A stretch of 64,000 nucleotides of DNA from Nocardia sp. alder85J (GCF_020176955.2 NZ_JAIUCZ020000014.1:225729-289728), one strand, 5' to 3'. Counted from the stretch's first letter, positions 36,743-45,930 are shown. The notes: a model not told the origin generated them from the sequence alone. Made by a program: numbers and translations.

Positions 36743-38866
36743 TCAAGGTGGCGAGTCGGCTGTGTTGGTGTCCGATCGTGGTATCGCGGCGAGAAGCTCT
36801 GCGGCGGTGCGGAATCGGGTGGGCGCGGGGGTGATGGTGGTGCCGTCCTGTTCGAGGAGGGGGCTGACCAGGAGGGCCGCGTTGGGTATGGTGCCGCGGC
36901 TGACGCCGAACAGTTCGGCGAGGGTCCCGCGGGTGCAGAGTTTGCGGTGCAGCAGCACTGTCGCCAGGACCCGGTCGGCGTCGGTGATCTTCTCGACGAA
37001 GACTCCGCCGCGTGCGCCGGGCATGCGTTCGCCGCCGCGGCGCGTGTGCCGGTATCGCTCGGTCACGGCGGCCTGCCGGGGAGCGAGGCGTTCGATGAGG
37101 TGGTGGAGTTTCTGCCGGGGCATTCCGGTCAGGGCCGGTTCGGACAGTAGCTCCGACGGCGGCGGGGTGGGTCCGGGTTCAGACCTGTCGTGCAGGAACG
37201 CGCGGACGGCCGTGGCGCTGGTGAAGCGCAGTTGTGTGGCCGGGGTGACGCGATGATCGTGCTCGTCGAGGAGTGCGCGGGTTTCGGCGATGATTTCACC
37301 GATCGAGTTCGGGTTGACTTCGAGCAGTTCGGACAGCACATTCTGCGAGCAGAGTTGGCGCAGGTAGACGATGGTGATCAGTACGCCCGCCGCATCGCAG
37401 AGCAGACGTCTGCCACCGGCTCCGGGCGCGTGGCGACGTCGGCCACCGCGTTGTTCCCAGCGGCGTTGCGCAGCGCGGGCGGCTTGGCCCGGCGCCAGTT
37501 GTGCTGACAGTTCGTCCAGTTCGACGCGCGTCATGCCGATCACGCGGGGGTCGGTGAGCAGTTCCAGCACCTCGGTCCGGGCGCGGTCACGATCTTGCAC
37601 GGGTTCGGAGGCGGTGGCCCCGGTGGGTGCGATGGTGTAGTTCCAGCTGCCGTGCCAACTATGCGGGTGAATCGGGAGCGCTTGGAACTGTTCGGTATTG
37701 ACCGCGATGCCGGTCGGGTAGTCGCCGGTGTCGAGTTCGGCGTGAACGCGCAGGCCGGTGCGAGTGCGAGTCGAGGCGATGGTGTTGACCACGACCTCGT
37801 GGCTGGTCAGGGGCCGGCCCCGCCAGTTCATGGTGATCTGAGAGAACAGCCGATGCTCGATCTTGTTCCATTTGCTGGTGCCGGGCGGGAAGTGGCAGAC
37901 GGTGATCGCCAGCCCGGTCTCGGCTGCCAGCGCCGCCAGCTCGGCCTTCCACAACCGGTAGCGGTAGCTGTTGGAACCGCCCGCGTCCGCGGTGATCAGC
38001 AACTTGCTCGCCCGCGGGTAGTCCAGGCATCCACGGTTGTGCCACCAGCGACGGATCGAGGCCACCGCGAACGCGGAGGTGTCGTGGTCGACCCCGACGT
38101 TGACCCAGCCCGCGTCGGCGGCCAGGTCGTAGACGCCATATGGGATCGCTTGCGCCACATCGGGTCCTGTGAAGAAGAAGCTGTGGTCTTCCACCTCTAT
38201 CGGTTCGCCTTGCGGCCGCCATTCCCGCCCGCCGTTGGGCAGCCGACCCAGTTGCTGTTTCTTCTTCGAATCAACGCTGATCACAGGCTCGCCGGCGCCG
38301 AGGTGCTCCTTGACCTGATCGTTGATGTAACGGAATTGCCCGTCCCGGTCCGGATGCTGGCGGCCCTCCAGTGTCTTGGCGTTGGCCTGCATGCTGAAAC
38401 CGTTGTCCCGCAATAGTTTGCCAACCGTCGGTGCGGAGACTGGATGTCCCTGCCGGGTCAGTTCCTCGGCCAGATGCCGCAGAGATTTGGTCGTCCACCG
38501 CAACGGTGACTCCGGATCGCCACGCTCGTCTGGCTCAACGAGTCCCAGCAGCGCCGCCAAGAGCTGCGGATCGACCTCGTCTGCGGGCTTGCGACCCCCG
38601 CCGACGCGTCGCACCCGGCCCTCGGACAACGGCGCCTGGCCGGACTCCAACTCGAAAACGCCCTTGCGGACCGTGGTTTCGCTGACTCCCGCGATCCGGG
38701 CCACCGTCCGCACACCACCGTGTCCCAGCAGTCGTGCTTCGGTGGCCAGCGCCAGACGCCTCTGACCCTCGTTCAGATGAGGCAACAGCACATCGAACCG
38801 CTCCTGCAACCCCTCGACATCCTCCCTCGCCGCCGTCATAGCACTTCGAAACACTGTGCACCACAA
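36743..38866 (-). CDS. ISAzo13-family transposase with duplicated C-terminal extension
   Basis: Residues 1-430 are a full ISAzo13-type transposase: helix-turn-helix (GVRTVARIAGVSETTVRKGV), VISVDSKKKQQLG with the first Asp, LLITADAGGSNSYRYRLWKA and HFPPGTSKWNKIEHRLFSQI. Residues about 430-707 add two copies of one unit. Each runs LxxLxxxLAPxQAA, RRGGxR, a helix with VLxTVxLxxxLCxxxxL, then ELxxVxxxxI, and ends PxTxxRFTxA. The repeat looks like a helix-turn-helix array. The frame is intact over 2.1 kb. Usual members of the family end near residue 430, so the extension is unusual. ATG at 38866 or 38839 may start it. Confidence 0.85.
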   Translation of the reverse strand: MWCTVFRSAMTAAREDVEGLQERFDVLLPHLNEGQRRLALATEARLLGHGGVRTVARIAGVSETTVRKGVFELESGQAPLSEGRVRRVGGGRKPADEVDPQLLAALLGLVEPDERGDPESPLRWTTKSLRHLAEELTRQGHPVSAPTVGKLLRDNGFSMQANAKTLEGRQHPDRDGQFRYINDQVKEHLGAGEPVISVDSKKKQQLGRLPNGGREWRPQGEPIEVEDHSFFFTGPDVAQAIPYGVYDLAADAGWVNVGVDHDTSAFAVASIRRWWHNRGCLDYPRASKLLITADAGGSNSYRYRLWKAELAALAAETGLAITVCHFPPGTSKWNKIEHRLFSQITMNWRGRPLTSHEVVVNTIASTRTRTGLRVHAELDTGDYPTGIAVNTEQFQALPIHPHSWHGSWNYTIAPTGATASEPVQDRDRARTEVLELLTDPRVIGMTRVELDELSAQLAPGQAARAAQRRWEQRGGRRRHAPGAGGRRLLCDAAGVLITIVYLRQLCSQNVLSELLEVNPNSIGEIIAETRALLDEHDHRVTPATQLRFTSATAVRAFLHDRSEPGPTPPPSELLSEPALTGMPRQKLHHLIERLAPRQAAVTERYRHTRRGGERMPGARGGVFVEKITDADRVLATVLLHRKLCTRGTLAELFGVSRGTIPNAALLVSPLLEQDGTTITPAPTRFRTAAELLAAIPRSDTNTADSPP

Positions 38867-39494
38867 AACAACACGTTATTACCTTACAGTCCCACAAACA
38901 GGCGAATGTTCTGGCCGCACTGCCGAAATCGGCACATCCGGGAGCACTGGCCGCGATGAAGGAGATCTACAACGCCGAGGACATCGACAAGGCACAGCTC
39001 GCGATCAAGGCGTTCGGCATCGATTACGGCGCGAAATATCCCAAGGCCGTCGCGAAGATCGTCGACGATGCCGACGTGCTGCTGGAGTTCTACAAATATC
39101 CGGCCGAGCACTGGATCCATCTGCGGACCACGAACCCGATCGAGTCGACGTTCGCGACCGTCCGGCTACGCACCAAGGTCACCAAGGGGCCGGGCTCACG
39201 CGCGGCCGGAATCGCCATGGCGTTCAAGCTGATCGAGGCCGCTCAGCACCGGTGGCGCGCGGTGAACGCCCCGCAGCTGGTCGCACTCGTGCGCAACGGC
39301 GCGGTGTTCCACAAGGGCAAGCTGCTCAAGCGGCCGATCGACATCACCCCGAACGAACCGACCACCGGATCAGCCGGGCAGGAGGTCGCCTGAAACATAC
39401 CGATCCACAGCATTTGACAATTTCTCCCCTTGTGGATGTAGAGGCAACGGCGTACTAATTTCCGGGAACGTCGTTCTCTCACACTGAGGTGCGT

Positions 39495-40724
39495 ATGACC
39501 AGTTCGTCTCGCATGAGCCGGGTGTTGACGGTGGCCGCTCTGCTCGGCCTCGGTAGCGGGGTGACTGCCCAGTCTGCTCATCCCGATCCGCCCGCACCGG
39601 GATTGGTCGCGCCGCAACAGGACCTGTTCTACCAACCCCCAGCATCACTGTCGACGCTGGCACCCGGCACGATTGTGGCCGACAGACCGGTCACGCTCGC
39701 CGATCCGCCTGCCGCCACCGCTGCCTGGCAGATATCGTTCCGCAGCAACGACTCCCATGACGAGCCGATCCTGGCAGTGACCACGCTGATGGTTCCCACC
39801 ACCCCTTGGCCGGGTCCCGGCCTGCGTCCGGCCGTCTCGCTGCAGTTCGCCGAGGACTCCACGGCGCTGCAGTGCGCACCATCCTACACTCTGCGCGCAG
39901 CGACCAGCGCAGCGGACGGACTGCAATCATCGCAGGCCGCGCTCCCGGCCGCGCTGCTCCAGCGTGGCTGGGCGGTGGCGGTGCCGGACCACGAAGGCCC
40001 GCGGTCGGCTTTCACCGCAGGCCCCTCGAGCGGCCATGTGGTCCTCGACGGCATCCGTGCGGCCGCGCGTTTCACCGCCGGCGGCCTCACACCGGACACC
40101 CCATGGGGACTCACCGGCTATTCGGGAGGGGGAACCGCTTCCGGATGGGCTGCCCAGATGCAGCCCTCCTACGCCCCGGAACTGCACATCACAGGCGCGG
40201 CGATCGGCGGAACACCGTCGGATCTGATGCTGCTCAACCGTGTCAACGACAACGGGCCAGCCAGTCCGATGGTACTCGAGACGCTGGCGGGTATCGACGC
40301 CGAATACCCCGAAGCCCGGATATCCGAACTGCTCAATGCACACGGCCGGGACGTCTTCTCCCAGATCCGTCGTATGTGCACGCAGCAGGCACTCACGACC
40401 TACGCTTTCACCAGCCTGCGCAACCTGTCGGCCGTGCCCGGCCTGCTCGACGATCCACATGTAGCCGGCGTACTTGCAGACAACACTCTGGGGCATCTCA
40501 CCCCGCGTATACCGATCTACGACTACCACGGCGTGCTCGACGAACTGGTTCCGGTCGGGCAGGACGACTCGTTCGTACACCAATGGTGCAGTGATGGAGC
40601 GACGGTGCAGATCGTGCGTGATCCGTTGTTCGAGCACATCGTCGAGGGAACGGCACACCAGGACGACGCAGTGAACTATCTCGCCGACCGATTCACCAGC
40701 GTCCCCGCGCCCGACCAATGCTGA
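39495..40724 (+). CDS. secreted lipase, LIP family (PF03583)
   Basis: The 409-residue protein has a signal peptide (residues 1-28) and an alpha/beta-hydrolase core. The nucleophile elbow GYSGGG is near residue 205, the acid lies in YHGVLDELVPVGQ near 345 and the His in FEHIVEGTAHQ near 385. This matches the secretory lipases of fungi and mycolate actinobacteria, which cleave triacylglycerols. Paired cysteines (LQCAPSY, RRMCTQQ, HQWCSDG) fit an exported protein. ATG at 39495 with GAGG upstream is preferred. It lies between two transposon blocks and shows no operon partner. Confidence 0.87.
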   Translation: MTSSSRMSRVLTVAALLGLGSGVTAQSAHPDPPAPGLVAPQQDLFYQPPASLSTLAPGTIVADRPVTLADPPAATAAWQISFRSNDSHDEPILAVTTLMVPTTPWPGPGLRPAVSLQFAEDSTALQCAPSYTLRAATSAADGLQSSQAALPAALLQRGWAVAVPDHEGPRSAFTAGPSSGHVVLDGIRAAARFTAGGLTPDTPWGLTGYSGGGTASGWAAQMQPSYAPELHITGAAIGGTPSDLMLLNRVNDNGPASPMVLETLAGIDAEYPEARISELLNAHGRDVFSQIRRMCTQQALTTYAFTSLRNLSAVPGLLDDPHVAGVLADNTLGHLTPRIPIYDYHGVLDELVPVGQDDSFVHQWCSDGATVQIVRDPLFEHIVEGTAHQDDAVNYLADRFTSVPAPDQC

Positions 40725-40835
40725 CCGAATGACCCACCGCGCACCAGGTGGTTTCCAGCCGTCATCGCAACGATGAGAACGGTTCGGAGACTATCAGTCC
40801 GTTGAAAACTTCAGCGGCAGCACCGACCTATGAGC

Positions 40836-42407
40836 CAATGCCACGTAGGGTAAGTGGTGCGTCCGTGTGGTTTGGTTGTGCTGTTTGATTTTTCGGGTGC
40901 TTGTGGTGGGGGTGTGGCAGTGTCTCGGGGGTGACGGACGTGGTGGTGGCGACGCCGGACATGGTGTCGCTGGGTGTGCTGGCAGGGGTTGTGGACCGGG
41001 CTCGGGTGGAGGATGCGGTCATGGTGTGCGGGGCGCGTGCGCAGCGGTCGGGCGGGAAGTTGCCTCCGCATGTGGTGGCGTATCTGACGATGGCGTTGTG
41101 CCTGTTCGGCGGCGATTCCTATGAGGAGGTCGCGGTGAAGGTGACCGGGGCGCTGACCCGGTGGGGTTGCTGGGATGCGGGCTGGTCGCCGCCGACGGCA
41201 TCGGGGATCACCCAGGCGCGTAAACGGTTGGGGCCCAAGGTTCTCGAGCGGGTGTTCGAGTCGGTTGCCGCACCGGTGGCGACTCCGGCGACGCGGGGGG
41301 CGTGGCTGGCGGGGCGCCGGCTGGTGGCCATCGACGGTTTCGATGTGGACGTGGCTGACACCGAATCGAATGTGGCCGAATTCGGGTATCACGGGTCCGG
41401 GGACAACCGCTCGACCTATCCGAAAGCGCGGGTGGTCGCGTTGAGCGAGTGCGGTACGCATGTTTTTCTGGCCGCGGAGGTTACCGCGATCACTGTCGGG
41501 GAACGTGCCGCGGCTGCCCGGTTGTATCCGCGGCTGCTCGGTGACGAGATCTTGTGCGCGGACCGGGGTTTCTACTCCTTCGATGCGTGGGCGGCCGCGA
41601 AAGCCGGTGGGGCCGAACTGGTGTGGCGAGCACCGACCAATCTGCGCCTGCCGGTGGTGCGGGTACATGCGGACGGCACCTACGTGTCGGTACTCATCGA
41701 TCCTGCCGTGCAGTCGAAACGGCGGCGTGCAGCGATCCTGGCCGCCGCGGCCGCGGGCGAGGACCTCGACGAAGCCGAGGACGCGCACCTGGTGCGCGTC
41801 GTGGAATACGATGTGCCCGACCGTAATCCCGACGGTGAGCTGATCGTGCTGCTGACCACCCTCACCGATCCCGCGGCCGTGCGCGCCGACCAGATCGCCG
41901 GCGCCTACCACGAGCGCTGGGAACACGAAACCGCGAACGACCAGCTGAAAACCCACCTCCGCGGCCCCGGCGCCGTACTCCGGTCGAAGTCGCCGGAATT
42001 GGTCCATCAGGAGATCTGGGCGTGGCTGACCGTCCACTACGCCATCGCCGCGGTCATGGCCCGCGCCGCCGAAGCCGCCGACCTGGACCCCGACCGAATA
42101 TCGTTCATCCACGCACTCAACATCATCCGCCGCACCGCCACCGGCACGGCGGCTTTTCCCCCCTCACCGCTGGACCGACCCCGACGTGACCGCCTCGGTC
42201 GCCACTGAGATCACTACCCGGCTCAACCCACCCCGGCGCCACCGCAGCTACCCACGCAAGATCAAACGCGGACGTCACAACGCCTACCTGATAAAACGCA
42301 AGTGCGACAAAGGAATCCGACACACCGGCCCGGCCACCATCAACCTGCGACGCCTACCCGCCGCATGACAAACCACACGGACGCACCACTTACCCTACGT
42401 GGCATTG
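40836..42407 (+). mobile_element. IS4-family insertion sequence, copy 2
   Basis: Perfect 38-bp terminal inverted repeats, beginning CAATGCCACGTAGGGTAAGT, lie at 40836-40873 and 42370-42407. They are flanked by the 10-bp duplication ACCTATGAGC at 40826-40835 and 42408-42417. Perfect ends and duplication suggest a recent insertion. One transposase gene fills it. It is related to, but distinct from, IS4 copy 1 at 5124-6666. Confidence 0.95.
40931..42368 (+). CDS. IS4-family transposase needing a +1 shift for its C-terminus
   Basis: The main frame (GTG 40931 to stop 42208) has the IS4 N-terminal domain (LPPHVVAYLTMALCLFGGDS), the DDE residues in VAIDGFDVDVADT, LCADRGFYSFD and YHERWEHETANDQLK, and the C-terminal helices. 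After AFPP at 42152-42163 the frame gives an unrelated tail. The conserved tail (TDPDVTASVATEITTRLNPP, RRHRSYPRKIKRGRHN) lies in the +1 frame, to 42368. Reading it needs one base (T at 42164) skipped after CCC CCC. The same skip is needed at the same place in IS4 copy 1. Programmed +1 shifting or a homopolymer indel are both possible. Confidence 0.85.
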
Positions 42408-42606
42408 ACCTATGAGCTATCTACATCCTGCAACAGCGAGCGCAGCCTGACGATGAAAGGGCTCGATACGTCGGCGCCGAAAGGCGTCGGGCCGGGACCC
42501 GGCCATCGTGGATTGCCTCGACGCGGCTGGGGAATCTAGGGCGTCGGCCGGGTACCGCGCTGTCACCCAGTACGTGGATTTGCAGCGACTCTATACTGAT
42601 GGGACA

Positions 42607-43914
42607 GTGGCCACCAGGAATCGTACCCAGCTCGTCGCACAATGGTGGCAGGCGTTGCGGAGCGCCTGCCACATAACCGTGGCGCGGGAACTACTCGGTG
42701 CGCTGGCTGACGAAGCCGCCGCTGAGTTGGCCACTGGTGGCGCGGACGCTGGCGCAGGGATTGGGGCGGCACTGGCGCGGGCGGGTCTCGAGGATGCGGC
42801 CGTGCCGGTTGTGTCTGCACAGATCCTGTCCAGGCTGGCGAGCACCGTCGATCGGGTCGAGGCAGAGCGGATCGCAGCGCTCGCGGCCGGAATCGGACGA
42901 GGACACAGAACCGAACTGGATCGGATGGCAGGGTCGGCCCGTCACCGCGAGGATCGGTTCCAGATCGCGTTCGACAACGCGCCGGTGGCGATCGGGATCG
43001 GCGACAGGGCGGGCCACCTGATCGATGTCAACCAGAGATTTGCGGAGATTCTGGGTGTACCGATTGCGGAGCTGCGCCTGATATCAAGCGTCCGTGAGCT
43101 GACGCAGTTCTTACATCCGGACGACCGAGGCGATATCGACGAGCTGGTATTCGGCCGGTTGATGGTCGAGCGCCAGGGAGCGATCCGGCTGGAGCGGCGC
43201 ATGATGCGCCGAGACGGTAGCCTCGGATGGTCCGCGTTCACTGTGACATACGTGCCGGGTATCGAGAGACATCACGACTACCTCCTCTATCTCGGCGAAG
43301 ATGTCACCGAGCGGCACCTACTGGAGGAGGAGTTACACCGACAAGCTCGGCACGACGCGCTCACCGGGCTGCCCAACCGCAGGCAGCTGCTCGAGAAGAT
43401 CGAGGCGGTAATCGACACCGCCGGCGACGACGACAAGATCGGATTGTGCTTCGCCGACCTCGACCGGTTCAAGGAAATCAACGACCGCTACGGGCACAGC
43501 TTCGGAGACAGGGTGCTGGCCGGGGTCGCACTGCGGCTGAGTGACAGCTTGGCCGACTTCGTCTGCCTACCAGCGCGTCTCGGCGGCGACGAATTCGTGG
43601 CGCTGGTTCCTCCACCGGACGTAGACCGCAAGGTCGCCGAGATCGCGGAGCGGATGCTTTCGTCAGTGGCTCAGCCCATCATCGTCGATGAGCATCGGGT
43701 GCGAGTATCGATCAGCATCGGCGCGATGATCGAGCCGTGTGCAAAGGCGGAAGCAGAAAAACTGCTGGACGCCGCGGACCGCGGGCTGTATCGAGCCAAG
43801 CTCGGCGGACGGGATCAGTGGGTATTGCATGCACCCGATACCGCTCCAGATCGTCCGGTCACACGCGCGAATGCTGCGAACCCCGAGTTCCTAATCCTGG
43901 ATCCACCGACGTAA
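42607..43914 (+). CDS. PAS-GGDEF diguanylate cyclase-type protein
   Basis: The 435-residue protein has a helical N-terminus of about 110 residues and a PAS domain at about 115-235 (FQIAFDNAPVAIGIGDRAGH, FLHPDDRGDIDEL, then a PAC-like end). The GGDEF domain is at about 240-405 (HDALTGLPNRRQLLEKI, LCFADLDRFKEINDRYGHSF). The signature GGDEF is intact at about 326-330, so c-di-GMP synthesis is plausible. The RxxD inhibitory site usual just before it is not present. No EAL domain. GTG at 42607 is the likely start; the frame is open to 42508. It stands alone beside IS4 copy 2. Confidence 0.85.
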   Translation: MATRNRTQLVAQWWQALRSACHITVARELLGALADEAAAELATGGADAGAGIGAALARAGLEDAAVPVVSAQILSRLASTVDRVEAERIAALAAGIGRGHRTELDRMAGSARHREDRFQIAFDNAPVAIGIGDRAGHLIDVNQRFAEILGVPIAELRLISSVRELTQFLHPDDRGDIDELVFGRLMVERQGAIRLERRMMRRDGSLGWSAFTVTYVPGIERHHDYLLYLGEDVTERHLLEEELHRQARHDALTGLPNRRQLLEKIEAVIDTAGDDDKIGLCFADLDRFKEINDRYGHSFGDRVLAGVALRLSDSLADFVCLPARLGGDEFVALVPPPDVDRKVAEIAERMLSSVAQPIIVDEHRVRVSISIGAMIEPCAKAEAEKLLDAADRGLYRAKLGGRDQWVLHAPDTAPDRPVTRANAANPEFLILDPPT

Positions 43915-44281
43915 CCCGCCGGTCGGGATGTGTCGAAATGGCGAAAACGGCTTCTGAACTTAGATTAGTGAGCCCGCTTCGGCAGATGGCAACCGGTGGT
44001 GTGGCTGGCAGCCCCGATCCATCGAAGCCAGCATGCCCTGGCCGGCGACGACGACTGCGAACAAGATTCCCAGCGGTCCCAGCAAGCCCGGGTGCGGGCT
44101 GGATCCAGGCACGTTGAGCACCAGTAGTTCCGCCGGGAGTGGTGTCAGCAGGGCAGCGACCCTTCACCAGCCTGTACCAGGAACCTCGGTATCCCGATGG
44201 GCACCGTCGGTCCCAGCGAGCACGGTTCGACTTCGGGTGGGCGCCGACGCCGAATTGCCGGGGTTGCGGCAGGATGTCGGT
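43915..44281. other. no gene recognised
   Basis: About 370 bp. An ATG frame from 43938 is open for 59 codons, but it shows no motif or ribosome site. Confidence 0.35.
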
Positions 44282-44622
44282 GTGTCAGAACGGCAAGCGG
44301 AGATCCGCGTCCACGGCAGCCCGGACGACACGCACACCCTGTGGGGCTGGCTCGACCGGCACCCTGCGCTGCACGGCCGCCTCCACAGGACACGCCGGGG
44401 CGGGTACGCGCGCTGGATCGTGCTCCTCGATACCGAGGGAACCGGCGGTGCACTGGCGCGCTGGAAGCGTGGTTCACCGAGTACAGCGGCGATATCCGGG
44501 TCACCGTGACCTGCGGTAGCGTCAGCGTCCAACTCGACGTCACCCGCGCTCAGACCGCAGAGGTATTCCGTGACCTGCGGGAACTGTTGGGCCCGCCCCC
44601 GCCCGACTGGTTCGGGGCATGA
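44282..44622 (+). pseudogene. effector-associated component (EACC1-like), frameshifted
   Basis: The first half (AEIRVHGSPDDTHTLWGWLD, HPALHGRLHR, WIVLLDTEGTGGAL) and the second half (GALEAWFTEYSGDIRVTVTC, VSVQLDVTRAQTAEVFRDLR) are in different frames that meet near 44455. Repaired, they give about 113 residues with the strand-helix, short hydrophobic, strand-helix order of EACC1. EACC1 is a small constant partner of actinobacterial conflict-system effectors. The match is by pattern. GTG at 44282 is the likely start. A repeat protein of unknown type follows. Confidence 0.45.
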
Positions 44623-44623
44623 C

Positions 44624-44648
44624 CCGACACTCCCCATTTTCGTGTCGG
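44624..44648. terminator. hairpin after the EACC1-like gene
   Basis: CCGACAC (44624-44630) and GTGTCGG (44642-44648) form a 7-bp stem with an 11-nt loop, starting just after the stop codon. There is no run of T after it on either strand, so terminator function is uncertain. Confidence 0.3.
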
Positions 44649-44736
44649 AAACCGGACATTGCCTGGGTCGCGGGCATGGCGGAGGCCGGGAAGTGCGCCG
44701 AATCTGCGGCACGAGCGCTGACAGGGACCGCACACT

Positions 44737-45189
44737 GTGTGGGTGGTAGAGCTCCAGCCGCCAGAGGTCATAGCCGCGCACCTGCACGAAATCGACACAT
44801 GGTCCGAGGCTGAGTTGTATCTGTATGTGCAGGCCCTCTGGAAGGACATCAGCCGTCTGCAGGCGGTGGCCGCTGAGCTGCAACTCACCGGGATCGATCA
44901 TCTGGACGAGAACACCCTCCGACGGAGAGTGCTCGCGCAGGTATTCGCTGGTCACCCCCAATCGCCAGCGGCCATCGCCGCGCACCTGCACGAGATCAGC
45001 ACCTGGTCCGAGGCTAAGGCGTACCTGAACGAGCAGGACCACTGGCGGACCCTCAGCTATCTACAAGCGGTCGCCGATGAGCTGCAACTCACCAGAGGCT
45101 GGACCGACCTCCAAGAGAGTGCTCAGGCAGGCGTTCGCCGGTCGATGTGGGTGGTCGGGCGGGCGCCCCTAATCCCTGACGAACGGTAA
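44737..45189 (+). CDS. two-repeat protein of unknown function
   Basis: The 150-residue protein consists mainly of two copies of a unit of about 65 residues. The first runs IAAHLHEIDTWSEAELYLYV, then LQAVAAELQLTG; the second IAAHLHEISTWSEAKAYLNE, then LQAVADELQLTR. DNA identity between the copies is high, so the duplication is recent or maintained. Each unit looks all-helical. No family is recognised. It follows the EACC1-like gene in the same direction and could be a partner domain of such a system (inference). Confidence 0.5.
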   Translation: MWVVELQPPEVIAAHLHEIDTWSEAELYLYVQALWKDISRLQAVAAELQLTGIDHLDENTLRRRVLAQVFAGHPQSPAAIAAHLHEISTWSEAKAYLNEQDHWRTLSYLQAVADELQLTRGWTDLQESAQAGVRRSMWVVGRAPLIPDER

Positions 45190-45213
45190 CCGGCAATGGT
45201 GCTTGTTGATATG

Positions 45214-45930
45214 TCATGTGCCGGAGGCCATGTAGGCGGCGAGGATGTAGTTGGGGTGGCGGTCGAGGTTGGTGCAGGCCCGGTCGTAGCGCATCGTCGT
45301 GCGAGGATCCGCGTGGCGGGCGGCGATCTGCATGTCCCGCAGGCCGACACCGGCATCGAGCATCGTGGTGACGAACGTGTGCCGCAGCATGTGGGGGTGC
45401 ATCCGTGGTAACCGCATGTCCGTGGCCATCCTAAAGTCCCCGCTGGTGACAACCGCACCACCGCCATCTCAGCGAGTTTGAGGAGGCGGCGAGTGGCGCA
45501 ATGCCGGTCCATGCGCCGGCCGCGGGTGTTGAGCAGGATCGGACCGTGGATCCGGCCCCCACAGGACCGGTCGATCGCGCGGCCGACCGCCGGCAGTGAC
45601 ACCAGCACAACCTTGCCGCCTTTACCGGCCACCCGCAGTACCCGGTGGCCGTGTTCCTCACCGAGGTCGCCGATATCGGATTGGCAGGCTTCGAAGATCC
45701 GCAGTCAGCAGCCCGAGCATGGTGACCAGCGCGAAGTCGCTGGGTGCACGGAGTCCCGGGCGGCGGTGAGCAGCGCTTCGAACTGCAAATGTGAAAGTCC
45801 GAGCGTGGGTGACTCGTTACCGACCCTTGGCCGGCGAATATATTCTGCCGGTGAGTTTTCCAGGACTCCGTCGATGACGCAGGTGCGGTAGAAGCCGGTG
45901 ACCACCGCGGTGCGTCGGGCCACGGTGGCG
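45214..45930 (-). pseudogene. tyrosine recombinase/integrase, broken
   Basis: The C-terminal catalytic box is clear: HMLRHTFVTTMLDAGVGLRD, MQIAARHADPRTTMRYDRA, ending YILAAYMASGT. Upstream pieces in other frames (KVVLVSLPAVGRAIDR, GPILLNTRGRRMDRHCATRR, SPAEYIRRPRVGNES, LGLSHLQFEALLTAARDS) fit the core and part of the arm-binding region. At least two frameshifts and a missing N-terminus make it inactive. It lies next to the conjugation-type block beginning near 46.2 kb and may be that element's former integrase. Confidence 0.75.

Larger units (their letters stand above)
35076..38895 (-). mobile_element. ISAzo13-like element, split by an IS5-type element
   Basis: The terminal inverted repeat GTGGGACTGTAAGG starts at 35076 and, after the IS5-type insertion, continues at 36739. 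The right end, CCTTACAGTCCCAC, is at 38882-38895. The exact outer boundaries and target duplication are ambiguous by up to four bases because host sequence (CACA) resembles the element tip. It carries one large transposase gene on the minus strand. Confidence 0.75.
34253..39393 (+). pseudogene. IS256-family (mutator type) transposase, split and frameshifted
   Basis: The first part has FSPIDEIVREGARRMLAAAL, VVRNGYHAEREVLTAAGAV and SEVLPLLYLHGLPTGDFSPA. A shift near 34690 leads to SASAITRLTAQWQDEA and VDYVYPWVDGIHLKVR (first catalytic Asp). A second shift near 34975 leads to LAVGDGALGFWKAVREVF and REQRCWFH. After the 3.8-kb insertion it resumes at KQANVLAALPKSAHPGA and runs to TTNPIESTFATVRLRT and the end. 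Two frameshifts plus the insertion make it inactive. Confidence 0.85.
34151..39417 (+). mobile_element. IS256-family element interrupted by two other insertion sequences
   Basis: Imperfect terminal repeats of the form TCAAAnnCTGTGGAT lie at 34151-34165 and, inverted, at 39403-39417. The transposase is split between 34253-35075 and 38896-39393 by the ISAzo13-like element, itself split by an IS5-type element. Removing both restores the reading TGG TTC CAC AAA CAG across the junction. No clear target duplication was seen around the outer element. Confidence 0.8.

Noticed and set aside
35282..37150. 622-codon plus-strand frame across the IS5-type element
   Set aside because: Runs through the transposase in another frame, the passenger gene in antisense and the element boundary; Arg/Pro-rich shadow.
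44624..44648. Classical rho-independent terminator after the EACC1-like gene
   Set aside because: The stem is real but there is no T-run on either strand; kept only as a low-confidence hairpin.
44164..45042. 292-codon minus-strand frame over the EACC1-like and repeat genes
   Set aside because: Its internal repeat is only the mirror of the plus-strand repeat; start/stop context and motif evidence favour the plus strand.
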